A stretch of DNA of 64,000 bases, taken from positions 165,966,813-166,030,812 of the forward strand of contig JAUPFV010000002.1 in NCBI GenBank assembly GCA_036936605.1, given 5' to 3'. The notes under the pieces are model-generated. The model saw only the letters and a program-made list of their open reading frames with translations. It had not been told where the DNA came from and made no database searches. Source of the DNA: Limnanthes douglasii subsp. nivea. Taxonomy: Eukaryota > Streptophyta > Magnoliopsida > Brassicales > Limnanthaceae. The translations under genes and the position numbers were made by a program. Each line of letters begins with the position of its first letter. The first letter of the stretch is position 1. Below are positions 21,630 through 33,810 of this stretch, piece by piece.

Positions 21630-21880
21630 ATAAACTAAATCCGATCAAGTCATTCGAAGGTAACATAACTTGAATCCAACCAAGCCATTCGAAGGTAATT
21701 CATTCGAAGGCAACATAAATTTAATCCAACCAAGCCATTCAAAGGTAATCAATTTGAAGGCAACATAAGTTTAATCCAACCAAGCCATTCAAAGGTATCC
21801 ATTCGAAGGCAACATAACTTTAATCTACCCAAGTCATTCGAAGGTAATCCATTCGAAGGCAACATAACTTTGATCTAACC
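21630..21880. repeat. Minisatellite with TTCGAAGG core, copy 2
   Basis: Same family as 13240-13580 with about three fewer units; one CTACCCAAGT unit only. Confidence 0.75.
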
Positions 21881-22184
21881 AAATATAGTAAAAACAGTTT
21901 TAAAGGCAAAAGATGATATATTGATTGGAATTCAGACACCTCATTAAAACCTCCCCGCGCCACCAAGGTAGGAAAGAGTATGCCCCAAATATTTACATTG
22001 AAGTAAGGCAAAGTAAATATTTATAATATTATATAACCTTTTAGCTGTTTATTCTAAACATTGTCTTATAAAGTTTTCAATATAAACTTTTTGAGATAAT
22101 TAATTTTATTTATTTTAAATATTTACAACTTGAAAATGCCATATCATCATTTCTATGGTTGCTCTTTCAACAACAGTCTATCTA

Positions 22185-22700
22185 TATCGGATCTAGGAAT
22201 CGAAATAAGGGAGGGCTAAACAAAATTTTATTAAATTTAAATTCATTCATTTTTTAGTAACCGATTTATGACAATTGACTACGACGATTCTTTATATTTT
22301 GGAATAATAAAAGGGTTTCGTTATGAATTTTTCTTAAAATTTCTTTCGCATTGTATACAACTAAAAAAATCATTCATTAAAATGTCGCCCATCTTATTGT
22401 GCAAGTCCATCTTTATAAGCTTCATTACAGAAAATACTCTTTCCAACTAATGTTGTAGCAACCGAGCGGATTAATGTCAATTCAATCAAGCGATACACCA
22501 ATATGAAACTTTGATGTCTTTCATTAGCAACTGTTATCTTAGCTAAATCTCCCAAATTTTCAATATTGGAGAACTCATCCTTGTCCTTTATATCGAAGAT
22601 GTATGTTTTAAGTTGTAATGTAAGCATCGTACGTTTGAAATAAGAAAAGTAATTTGGATAAATTTCTGCTAGACGAACCAACTTGTCAACATTGAAATTA
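22185..22700 (-). pseudogene. hAT transposase C-terminal fragment, copy 2
   Basis: Near-identical to copy 1 (VRLAEIYPNYFSYFKRTML...SVATTLVGKSIF) with a few substitutions; lies inside the duplicated block. AT-rich hAT-associated DNA follows at 22700-23600. Confidence 0.72.
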
Positions 22701-23604
22701 TCAAATAATTTTTTGGACTAAGACTATTCATGCAAGTAAGCAACTCTTTAAAGATAGATCATTTTGAATATAAAACAAATAAAAAATAAGAACCCTTAGT
22801 ACATGTAAAAATATCTTATATTATTAATATGATATTATTACATATGAAAATAATATTTAACAATAAATCTTAATATATTAATTTTAAAAGATATTTTAAA
22901 AGAATAAAATATAACAAAATCAAATTTAATATCTTAAAGAAATTTTAAAAGATACTTGAAAATAAAATAAAATTTGTTATATAAAAGATATTTTTGAAAA
23001 ATTTATGAAAATAAAATAATTTTTTTACATGAAAGATATTTTTAACACAGATGAAAATATTAATATATTATTTTAAAATGATATTAATAAAAATATAACA
23101 AAATCCATTTAATATAAAAAATATATTTTAAAAGATACATGAAAATAAAATATATAAAGGATTTTTGAAAAAGAGATGAAAATAAAATCAAATTTGTGTA
23201 AAATACATATAAATAAAATCAAAACATTTATGTAAAAAATATATAGAATTAAATTAAAATTTGTATTAAATAAAATTTATAATATAAATAAATTATTTTA
23301 CTTAAAAAATTAACAAACATATCAATATATATTGTTTAACAAACATGTCTATAAACAGATTAAAAATAAAAACAAGTATTTTATATAAACAAATCTTAAT
23401 AGATTAGTAATTTAAAAAATATAAATAAATAAATGAAAATAGTTATTTATGATATCCTTTAGAAAATATTTTAAAAGACATGATTTGAGTAAATAGAACT
23501 TTGCTACCAAAAAATAATCAAAACAAACTTCACTTTACAGAATTTGAAAAAATAAATTGGTGAAACTCTAATCATGTGGTTTTTTTCATACCCCTTCTTT
23601 AAGT

Positions 23605-23800
23605 TATTTAATAAAATCTCGTCTCTTTCGTAAATAACAATTCAATTATTTAATAGAATCTCGTCTCTTTCGTAAATAACAATTCACTATCAAATCAAAG
23701 TTATTTAATAGAATCTCGTCTCTTTCGTAAATAACAATTCACTATCAAATCAAAGTTATTTAATAGAATCTCGTCTCTTTCGTAAATAACAATTCATCAT
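23605..23800. repeat. Short tandem repeat array; empty LINE site
   Basis: Four units starting AATAGAATCTCGTCTCTTTC and continuing GTAAATAACAATTCA, with spacers of 0-20 bp. In copy 1 the LINE at 15374 sits within this array. Here the array is uninterrupted. Confidence 0.78.
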
Positions 23801-23814
23801 TATCAAAGTCAGAG

Positions 23815-25030
23815 ATAAAAAAAAATTTAGAAGAAAGATTAAACCAAAATATAACCGAAACAAATTATAGCAAAAACAAAATTGAGAGTACTTAGAAACC
23901 GTCTAGATTGAGATGCTCAAGACTTTATCATACCATTTATAAATATCAACTTAAATTTTTGTTTAAAATAATCATTATTCGAGATTTTTAACTTAATTGT
24001 TTTCTAAAAATAGAAATTATCCAAGATTTTTAAATTAAAATTTTCCACCTTTATTTGACAGTTTTTATTTATTTATTTTCTTCAAAATAGTCAATATCCA
24101 AGAATTTTAAATTAAAATTTTCTACCCTTATTTCAGGCTTTGAATATAAAATATTCTTTAAAAATAATAATAATCTTAAAATTTTAATTTAATATTTTTT
24201 AAATAATTATTATCTTAAATGTTTATAAAAGCTATATTTTGGGTAAGGTGGGCCTACGCCCCGGCCCAAACATACATCCGCAACTGTCTACATCTATACG
24301 AAATCTTTAATTTATCAACATTCAATGCACACAAAGAAAACCTCTCATTTTTTTTGAGAATTTCTAATTTTGAATCACTTCTATTTAATTCCTATTTGAA
24401 GGTAAGCAAAGAAAAACTAAAATTTTCAGAATCCCTAATGTCAAATCATCTCTTTTAAACTCATTTTTGAAGTGAAATCTATATCTTTAATTTTTTCTTG
24501 TTTCACTTTGATTGAAACAAGATTAACTTTTTGGTTTAAGGCTCCCTTTTTCATCTTTTCCAATTGCTCTATTTCTATGACAATAAGCTCTCTCATCGAT
24601 CACCATCAAAACACTTAGCAGAAGCGTGTATAAATGTGACTAACTATGGATAAACTAGATAATCCTTACAGTGGCAGCGTTTGGAGGAGCGCTGACCCAG
24701 CTTACCATAAAATATATGTTAATTTATATAGTTAATTTTGTGATATTATGTATTTTTAAGGAAAATTTTAATTTAAAATCTGAAATAGTGATTATTTTAA
24801 TGAAAATTTTAATTTAAAAATATGAAATCATTGTTATTTTTTGAGGAAAAATCTAAATTAAAATCTTGGAGAATAGAAAGGCAAATTTTAAGTAAAAATA
24901 TTTATTAATTGGAAGATTTTACGTATTTTAATTTTTTTATTCAATTTTTTTTTTCAATAATTTGTTTCGATTTTATTTGGTTTAATCTTTCTCTCTCAAA
25001 ATTGATTTTTATATCTTTGTCTTATTTTAC
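23815..25030. mobile_element. Foldback/MITE-like element, copy 2
   Basis: Same inverted-repeat structure as 17190-18430: AGAAAGATTAAACC at the left and GGTTTAATCTTTCT at the right. The central CAGTGGCAGCGTTTGGAGGA has lost 5 bp relative to copy 1. Confidence 0.52.
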
Positions 25031-26121
25031 TGTCTATATTACTGATTTTATTTAAAAGTTAATGGATCATAATTTTTAATTAAATAAATTAAAAAATAGC
25101 GATAATTTAAAGAACATGAAAGAAGATGATATTGTAATTAGATAAATTAAAAAAAGATGAAGACTTAGTCAAATAAATTAAACAAGATGGAGAAAAGAAA
25201 GAAGATGAAAATTTTAATAAAATAAATTATAAAATGATGCGGTTTTAATTAAATAAATTAAATCATATAGAGAAAATGAAGAACTGCCCTTCGCACTACC
25301 TTCTTTTCCTCATCAACTCAGGATTTTGCATGAAGAAAACTTTGGTGGTGACTCATGGAAGTGATGTTAGCCACTGCATCGAAGCAGAGTGCACCTGTAC
25401 TGTATTCACGACTTTGAAATTCAAGTCCCCTTCTCTTCTTTTTGATCCATTGGAATGCAGCCTCTCTCACTCACAGTCTCCAATCCAGTCCATCTTCTTC
25501 AATCCAAAGGACCTTCCCAGCTCCCAACCTATCTTCACCCGTTTGTCTAGCCTGTTCTTAGCTTTTACATGTCCAGCAGTTAATTTAATTCACTGTGGTA
25601 AATTCTGCTCTTTCTGGTTATCAGCCAAGGGTATGGTTCAAATCAAACTCTCGGTTAGATCTTTTGGTTTCTGGCCCAACGGTCACCTAGTTACCCGTTA
25701 CTTGCATAAAAAACAAGTCTATCCCATCCCATCTCCCCTCTCTCTTCTATTTCGGGCATCCTGCTGGCTGCCTTTCCAGGTCTTTGAATCCTTCATTTGC
25801 TTTTGCTATTTCAAGCTTAAGCACTCTTCTTACCCCCCTGTACTTTCTGACCTTCATACAATACTGTCCCCCTACTACCTCCCTAGCGGTAACCAACTAA
25901 CCTTTCCCATGTCTATCCTTAGCCCTAAGCCTGGTCATGTTTCATTGCCCTGTCCTATCAAGCCAACTACAATACTCAGACCTATCCCTCATCCCAAGTA
26001 AAATCCCAAACCCTATTTATCAAACCTTATACCATCCTATCCAGTTCTTCTCATATACTTCACATATCTTAAACTTTACCCTATATTCTCCAGACAGATT
26101 GCTTACCTCTATCCTCAACCA

Positions 26122-28047
26122 ATGGAGTCCCCTGCCTCGCTTAGACCGGCTAAACCCTCTGGAAAGGTGGGTGCATTCTCCCCAATTCGTCCGGTTGGCT
26201 TCTCCTCATCTCTAGCCTCCTTTCCATCTTCAACCTCTCCTCCACAAACTGGTAACGTCCCTCTCTCTATACAACCTACTATCCTTGATGACCTGATCCT
26301 CCCTGTAGCCAACTTGGATGCCCCGAGAAGCCCTTACAGCATTTCCAACCAGCATGAAATGTACGTTAAAAACACCTTGGCGCTGGCCAGACACCACATA
26401 GAGTCTGGCCAAGGGCACATTCTGTTCCAAAATGTGTCGTCGCCGGACCTGAAGTCTTTCCTTCCCTCGCCGACAAGCTCAGAGTGCGAGATACCCCCAC
26501 TGGTTTTCTCCTTTGCATAGGATCTCTCTCCATCGCTCCCCTTGGAAGATCAATCAGTAAAATCGGGACTGCTACCAGTATCCCATAGTATTTATAGGAA
26601 TCTGGTAGCTACCCTCGAAGGCCAGCCACCATCTCTCCAGATTCCTACTAGTCCTCATTAGAAAAGCAAGGCATCCCAATGACCCAGAATCAATATTCCT
26701 GCCCTGGACGTCTCCAAGGTCTGTTTCGCCTATGCCTCACCGTCTTCGAGTCGTTCAGTGCCTTTAACTGATGTATATTCTCAGGGAGCCGCTACTGGGG
26801 AAGCGAGGTGGCTAATCGATTCTCCTCCAGCTAGCCTAAACAACCGATTCCACCCCTCCCTGGTCTTTCCCCCTCTTCGCGACTCAGAAAACCCTAGTTC
26901 TAAGCAGATCGATTCAATCTTCTGCTAAATCGGGTCAGTCGATTCCCCTCTTGGGCCAAGGAAATCGGGAGCAAATATTGGGCCAATTGTTTGTTAGTAA
27001 CCCTAGTCCACTGAGGGCAATGGGTCAGCAGCAAAATATTATTAAGTTGGGCCAGTCGTCCAATGTTATGGGCCAGCAGTCTAATGTTATGGGCCAGCGG
27101 GATGAATTGAATTTTATGGACCAAAGGTCAGGATTTTTGGGCCGGGCTTCAAAGTTTATCGGGAAGACTGAAATCATTTCTCATGTTGGGACTTTAGAAA
27201 ATAAGGGAAAATGATTGCTTGGAGCCGGTTCTACCTATAAACCTTATTCCATTATTCAGAACTTTGGTGCTGGAAAGGGCCCAAAAAGAAGGAAATTCCT
27301 TAACAAATTGGCCCAAATTCACAAAACTCCTTCAAAAAGCTCAAACCCTCCATCCATGAATTCTAACTCCCTAAGTTTGAAATCTAAACCAAATACTCTC
27401 TCTACCCATCCTATGCTAGCACTGTAGCGGGTCACGTAGACAATCGTTCTCCATTGGTTATTGGGCTTAACCATATGGACCATGATGGAGTGGATTTTCA
27501 TATTGAATGAGTCGGCTATGGGTTCACCAGATTTGTGGAAGGCTTGTTTATCGGGGTATTTCCTCACTCAACCCCAAAATTTCACTCTCCTCAAAGCCAA
27601 TGTAGAGTCTCTTTGGAGGAAATTTGGTCTTAAGGATTTTAAGCCTCTCTCCGAAGGGTATTATCTTTTTAAATTTGAGTCGGAAGAAATGGCTTAAAAG
27701 GTGTTGGATCATGCCTCGTGGCACTTTGGTGGGAATTTGATCATTTTAAAAAATTGGGCCCCTCTTACCACTCTTATTAAAGATCTCCTCAAGGAGATCC
27801 CTATCTGGGTCAAAGTTTTTAACTTACCTTTAGAACTATGGACGACAGAGGGATTTAGTAAAATCGGATCGGTTTTGGGAACTCTTTTATATGTAGACTA
27901 TCAAACGAAAAGAATGGAAAAACTCTATTTTGCTCGTATCTGCATTATGATCTCTGCGGGAGCTGAAATCCGCTCATCTCTTTCTTTCAAGATAAGTGGC
28001 AAGCTCATCACAGTGAATTTTGAATATCAAGGGCTTCCCCCTCAGTG
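26122..28047 (+). pseudogene. L1 ORF1 (DUF4283-type RNA-binding protein), copy 1
   Basis: ORF1 proteins bind LINE RNA. The former frame starts at MESPASLRPAKPSGKVG (26122) and contains stops and a shift. A low-complexity middle near 27040-27125 repeats GQ motifs (SNVMGQQSNVMGQRD). The folded part, 27500-28047, reads WKACLSGYFLTQ, then LFKFESEEMA, HFGGNLIILKNW, IPIWVKVFNLPLELW and GSVLGTLLYVD, the DUF4283 signature of plant L1 ORF1. The CCHC knuckle that should follow is deleted. Nonfunctional. Confidence 0.8.
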
Positions 28048-28411
28048 TGAAACTACAAGCATAGATGATTGTAGTTTCACTCTGAGTATTTGGTCAAACG
28101 CTAGTTCTAAATTAGGTTTTCCCATTATCGCTTCTTGTTGGCAGTCTTGGGTTTGTGAAGCGTCAAATTTGTCTCAATCTCGAAACCATTCAATTTGGCA
28201 GTCTTGCTTCGCCGCGGTAATTTACCACGTCTGGAATGAGAGGAACCAAAGAAATTTTGGGTCCCCTCCGGCCATTGCCTCTATGGTTTCTCACCGATTT
28301 TTTTTCAAATCTTCGGTTTCGATTCCAGGGCACCAAGACTGGTTGGCCTTTCTAATATTATTAATTATTATACTATTTTTGCAGGGATCCTTTGCTGCGT
28401 ACAGTTCGTGA
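28048..28411 (+). pseudogene. L1 ORF2 C-terminal tail fused in frame to ORF1
   Basis: After the joint the frame continues CSFTLSIWSNASSKLGF..., then FAAVIYHVWNERNQRNFG, the tail that follows zf-RVT in plant L1 ORF2, and stops at 28411. Endonuclease and RT are deleted. The result is an in-frame ORF1-ORF2tail open frame of 236 codons (27701-28411). Confidence 0.7.
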
Positions 28412-28673
28412 CCTGACACTTTATTGATAGATGGAACAACTGTGGATGCTATTGCCGATGTCTAGCGGTCTGAGTTACTCACTAGTCTACTCGTCATGGA
28501 CGATTCCTACCTTTCTACTATGTTTCGATCGTTATTTTATGTTATTTCATATTGTATCACAAAAGACTCCCTTTAGTCGTTTGTAGATATATTTCGAGGG
28601 GATGCCCAGATCCTTGTATGAACCTTATTTCAAATATTTAATGCTTTTAAACACCAAAAAAGGAAATAAAATC

Positions 28674-29084
28674 AATTTTGTTACGTAAAATATATTTATT
28701 AAAAAAATATGGAAATCAAATCATTTTTTATATAAAAAAATACATGGAAATAAAATCAAATTTGTATTAAACATAATTTATAATATAAATAAATTATTTT
28801 ATTGAAAATAATAATATGTGTAATCATATTAAAAATAAAATTAATTATTTTATAAATAAAAATCATAATATATTACTAATTAAAAAATATTTTAATAAAT
28901 ATAAAATAATAAAATGAGAATTTTTATTTAAAATATACTTTAAAAAATATTTTAAAAGATACGATGAATTAAATATAATTTTGATAACTAAAACAATAAG
29001 TAAATGTACTCACTAATATGTAAATTTTCTATATATCTAACTTTGAATTTTGGTTATCAATATTATTTGTTTATTTAATACCGT
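28674..29084. other. AT-rich hAT-like spacer in the palindrome centre
   Basis: Motifs such as GGAAATAAAATCAAATTTG and TAAACATAATTTATAATATA match the AT-rich sequence behind the hAT relics (14880-15000). It is the right flank of the L1 insertion. No gene. Confidence 0.5.
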
Positions 29085-29344
29085 GTTCTTCATTTTCTCT
29101 ATATGATTTAATTTATTTAATTAAAACCGCATCATTTTATAATTTATTTTATTAAAATTTTCATCTTCTTTCTTTTCTCCATCTTATTTAATTTATTTAA
29201 CTAAGTCTTCATCTTTTTTAATTTATCTAATTACAATATCATCTTCTTTCATGTTCTTTAAATTATCGCTATTTTTTAATTTATTTAATTAAAAATTATG
29301 ATCCATTAACTTTTAAATAAAATCAGTAATATAGACAGTAAAAT

Positions 29345-30690
29345 AAGACAAAGATAAAAAATCAATTTTGAGAGAGAAAGATTAAACCAAATAAAATCGA
29401 AACAAATTATTGAAAAAAAATTGAATAAAAAAATTAAAATACGTAAAATCTTCCAATTAATAAATATTTTTACTTAAAATTTGCCTTTCTATTCTCCAAG
29501 ATTTTAATTTAGAATTTTCCTAAAAAAATAACAATGATTTCATATTTTTAAATTAAAATTTTTATTAAAATAATCACTATTTCAGATTTTAAATTAAAAT
29601 TTTCCTTAAAAATACATAATATCACAAAATTAACTATATAAATTAACATATATTTTATGGTAAGCGGGGTCAGCGCTCTTCCAAACACGTCTGCCACTGT
29701 AAGGATTATCTAGTTTATCCATAGTTAGTCACATTTATACACGCTTCTGCTAGAAGTGTTTTGATGGTGATCGATGAGAGAGCTTATTGTCATAGAAATA
29801 GAGCAATTGGAAAAGATGAAAAAGGGAGCCTTAAACCAAAAAGTCAATCTTTAATGCAAGATGTTTCAATCAAAGTGAAACAAGTAAAAATTAAAGATAT
29901 AGATTTTACTTCAAAAATGAGTTTAAAAGAGATGATTTGACATTAGGGATTCTGAAAATTTTAGTTTTTCTTTGCTTACCTTCGAATAGGAATTAAATAG
30001 AAGTGATTCAAAATTAGAAATTCTAAAAAAAAATGAGAGGTTTTCTTTGTGTGCATTGAATGTTGATAAATTAAAGATTTCGTATAGATGTAGACAGTTG
30101 CGGATGCATGTTTGGGACCTTACCCAAAATATAGCTTTTATAAACATTTAAGATAATAATTATTTGAGAGGTTTTCTTTGTGTGCATTGAATGTTGATAA
30201 ATTAAAGATTTCGTATAGATGTAGACAGTTGCGGATGTATGTTTGGGACCTTACCCAAAATATAGTTTTTATAAACATTTAAGATAATAATTATTTAAAA
30301 AATATTAAATTAAAATTTTAAGATTATTATTATTTTTAAAGAATATTTTATATTCAAAGCCTGAAATAAGGGTAGAAAATTTTAATTTTAATTTCTTGGA
30401 TATTGACTATTTTGAAGAAAATAAATAAATTAAAACTGTCAAATAAAGGTGGAAAATTTAATTTAAAAATCTTGGATAATTTCTATTTTTAGAAAACAAT
30501 TAAGTTAAAAATCTCGAATAATGATTATTTTAAATAAAAATTTAAGTTGATATTTATAAATGGTAGGATATAGTCTTGAACATCTCAATCTAGACGGTTT
30601 CTAAGTACTCTCAATTTTGTTTTTGCTATAATTTGTTTCGGTTATATTTTGGTTTAATCTTTCTTCTAAAATTTATTTTTTCTTTATCTC
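29345..30690. mobile_element. Foldback/MITE-like element, copy 3, with internal tandem duplication
   Basis: Inverted version of 17190-18430. A 131-bp segment beginning GAGAGGTTTTCTTTGTGTGC is tandemly duplicated (30035-30165, 30166-30296), absent in copies 1 and 2. The GC-rich GGGCCTACGCCCCGGCC centre is deleted in both units. Confidence 0.6.
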
Positions 30691-31689
30691 TGACTTTGAT
30701 AATGATGAATTGTTATTTACGAAAGAGACGAGATTCTATTAAATAACTTTGATTTGATAATGAATTGTTATTTACGAAAGAGACGAGATTCTATTAAATA
30801 ACTTAAAGAAGGGGTATGAAAAAAACCACATGATTAGAGTTTCACCAATTTATTTTTTCAAATTCTGTAAAGTGAAGTTTGTTTTGATTATTTTTTGGTA
30901 GCAAAGTTCTATTTACTCAAATCATGTCTTTTAAAATATTTTCTAAAGGATATTATAAATAACTATTTTCATTTATTTATTTATATTTTTTTTAATTACT
31001 AATCTATTAAGATTTGTTTATATAAAATACTTGTTTTTATTTTTGGATCTGTTTATAGACATGTTTGTTAAACAATATATATTGATATGTTTGTTAATTT
31101 TTTAAATAAAATAATTTATTTATATTATAAATTTTATTTAATACAAATTTTAATTTAATTCTATATATTTTTTACATAAATGTTTTGATTTTATTTATAT
31201 GTATTTTACACAAATTTGATTTTATTTTCATCTATTTTTCAAAAATCCTTTATATATTTTATTTTCATGTATCTTTTAAAATATATTTTTTATATTAAAT
31301 GGATTTTGTTATATTTTTTTTAATATCATTTTAAAATAATATATTAATATTTTCATCTGTGTTAAAAATATCTTTTATGTAAAAAAATTATTTTATTTTC
31401 ATAATTTTTTCAAAAATATCTTTTATATAACAAATTTTATTTTATTTTCAAGTATCTTTTAAAATTTCTTTAAGATATTAAATTTGATTTTGTTATATTT
31501 TATTCTTTTAAAATATCTTTTAAAATTAATATATTAAGATTTATTGTTAAATATTATTTTCATATGTAATAATATCATATTAATAATATAAGATATTTTT
31601 ACATTACTAAGGGTTCCTATTTTTTATTTGTTTTATATTCAAAATGATCTATCTTTAAAGAGTTGCTTACTTGCATGAATTGTCTTAGT

Positions 31690-32225
31690 CTAAAAAATTA
31701 TTTGATAATTTCAATGTTGACAAGTTGGTTCGTCTAGCAGAACTTTATCCAAATTACTTTTCTTATTTCAAACGTACGATGCTTACATTACAACTTAAAA
31801 CATACATCTTCGATATAAAGGACAAGGATGAGTTCTCCAATATTGAAGATTTGGGAGATTTAGCTAAGATAACAGTTGCTAATGAAAGACATCAAAGTTT
31901 CATATTGGTGTATCGCTTGATTGAATTGACATTAATCCGCTCGGTTGCTACAACATTAGTTGGAAATAGTATTTTCTGTAATAAAGCTTATAAAGATGGA
32001 CTTGCACAATAAGATGGGCGACATTTTAATGAATGATTTTTTTAGTTGTATACAATGCGAAAGAAATTTTAAGAAAAATTCATAACGAAACCCTTTTATT
32101 ATTCCAAAATATAAAGAATCGTAGTCAATTGTCATAAATCGGTTACTAAAAATGAATGAATTTAAATTTAATAAAATTTTGTTTAGCCCTCCCTTATTTC
32201 TATTCCTAGATCCGATATAGATAGA
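31690..32225 (+). pseudogene. hAT transposase C-terminal fragment, copy 3
   Basis: Plus-strand version of the copy 1/2 fragment: VRLAELYPNYFSYFKRTML...HQSFILVYRLIELTLI...SVATTLVG. AT-rich companion sequence lies to its left (30800-31600). Inactive. Confidence 0.72.
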
Positions 32226-32399
32226 CTGTTGTTGAAAGAGCAACCATAGAAATGATGATATGGCATTTTCAAGTTGTAAATATTTAAAATAAATAAAATT
32301 AATTATCTCAAAAAGTTTATATTGAAAACTTTATAAGACAATGTTTAGAATAAACAACTAAAAGGTTATATAATATTATAAATATTTACTTTGCCTTAC

Positions 32400-32775
32400 T
32401 TCAATGTAAATATTTGGGGCATACTCTTTCCTACCTTGGTGGCACGGGGAGGTTTTAATGAGGTGTCTGAATTCCAATCAATATATCATCTTTTGCCTTT
32501 AAAACTGTTTTTACTATATTTGGTTAGATCAAAGTTATGTTGCCTTCGAATGGATTACCTTCGAATGACTTGGGTAGATTAAAGTTATGTTGCCTTCGAA
32601 TGGATACCTTCGAATGGCTTGGTTGGATTAAACTTATGTTGCCTTCAAATTGATTACCTTTGAATGGCTTGGTTGGATTAAATTTATGTTGCCTTCGAAT
32701 GAATTACCTTCGAATGGTTTGGTTGGATTCAAGTTATGTTACCTTCGAATGACTTGATCGGATTTAGTTTATAGC
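32400..32775. repeat. Tat 3'-region motif and TTCGAA minisatellite, copy 3
   Basis: Starts with CTTTCCTACCTTGGTGGCAC and GGTTTTAATGAGGTG (32428-32465), then units of TTATGTTGCCTTCGAATGG plus variants (about 32530-32770). The order motif-then-minisatellite is the same as in element B after integrase (39322-39716). Confidence 0.72.
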
Positions 32776-32999
32776 TTTGGGCAAAGTTTTTCAAATTTTT
32801 ATTGTCTTTGAATAAAATAATTAGTGGGGATCAGATATCTATGGAAGAAAAATATATATATTAAGACATAAAGTACATAAGAATGAAGATGACATAAAAT
32901 GCCTTTAAGCTATAATAAAAATATGATCCACGTGACAAAATGTCTTGCACACTTCAAGGACTTTAGTTTAAAACACAAACACATAAAACTTGTTGACAT

Positions 33000-33644
33000 T
33001 GTTACGGGAATGACAAGTCAGTAAAGCCTTTAATATTTTAGTTAAAAAAGAGATACGCCGAAATAGATCCTTTTATAAACAGATAGGTCCTCTCTATTTA
33101 TAATGTACAAATTAGTGGACAGTTACATACGTTCGCGCTTTAAGCGCCACTAACCCACTAAACTCACTATCCCTATAATTGTGGAATAAATAACTAAAAC
33201 GGTTTGACTTAAGAGTCAAAACGTGTGTTACATTACATTGGTTAAGAAACCGCTCAGTCTAATTCACACTTTAGGCCGAGCTGGACCAGTCCAATGACAT
33301 GCTCAGCTTATAATCACATGCTCAGCTTATCTTCTTTAAGTCTGCACTCGACCTTGATCATATGTTCATCACGTCTCTGATGTAGTTGATTGATTCTTCC
33401 CATAATGCCTTCGAGCTCGCTCTCCCTTTGAGCTCATCAATGGTGCACTTGTCTTCGAGCTCGATCTGCCTTTGAGCTCACTCTGCCTTTGAGCTTGTCA
33501 ATGCTGTATTTGTCTTCAAGCACGCTCCGCCTTTAAGCTCGTCAACACTATAGAGCTTGTCCTTTTCTTCATTGCTTGCCTTGATCCAAATTTGTGATCC
33601 TCATGCTCGTGCTCGTACTTATTTGGGGGAATCCCCCCTTATCA
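33000..33644 (-). repeat. Tat X LTR, block copy 3
   Basis: 645 bp inverted LTR (TGTTACGGGAA...CCCCCCTTATCA on the plus strand), collinear with the copy 2 LTR. Confidence 0.85.
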
Positions 33645-33810
33645 GGGCTCCCTCTATTTTATAGGATTATTAAAAATATTAATAAGCATCTAATTAAAAA
33701 ACTAACAAAATACCTTACTTATCCGCGTGGTGATTCGAACCGTCTTGCGACTGCTTCTTTCTGACACGTGTCGGTGATACAACTGTGACGATTTCTGACA
33801 CCGTCGTTTC

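Larger units (their letters stand above)
18681..25290 (+). repeat. Composite duplicated block, copy 2 (direct tandem)
   Basis: Direct repeat of 10307-18680 without the LINE and with fewer minisatellite units. It ends in ATGAAGAACTGCCCTT, then passes into an L1 5' region. Parts 19059-25285 also match 29085-35345 in inverted orientation. Confidence 0.9.
25285..28662 (+). mobile_element. L1-type LINE, 5' cut and internally deleted (copy 1)
   Basis: Aligns with the LINE at 60485-64000 from its 5' region through ORF1, then jumps at about 28048 into an ORF2 C-terminus and 3' UTR ending in ACACCAAAAAAG. The 5' end is cut at the joint with block copy 2. GAAATAAAATC at 28663-28673 matches the 11 bp left of the other copy (60474-60484), consistent with a shared target duplication. 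Confidence 0.85.

Noticed and set aside
25276..26001. Host protein gene of 241 codons
   Set aside because: The frame is in an L1 5' region, repeated at 60584, starts in block sequence across a joint, and has no domain.
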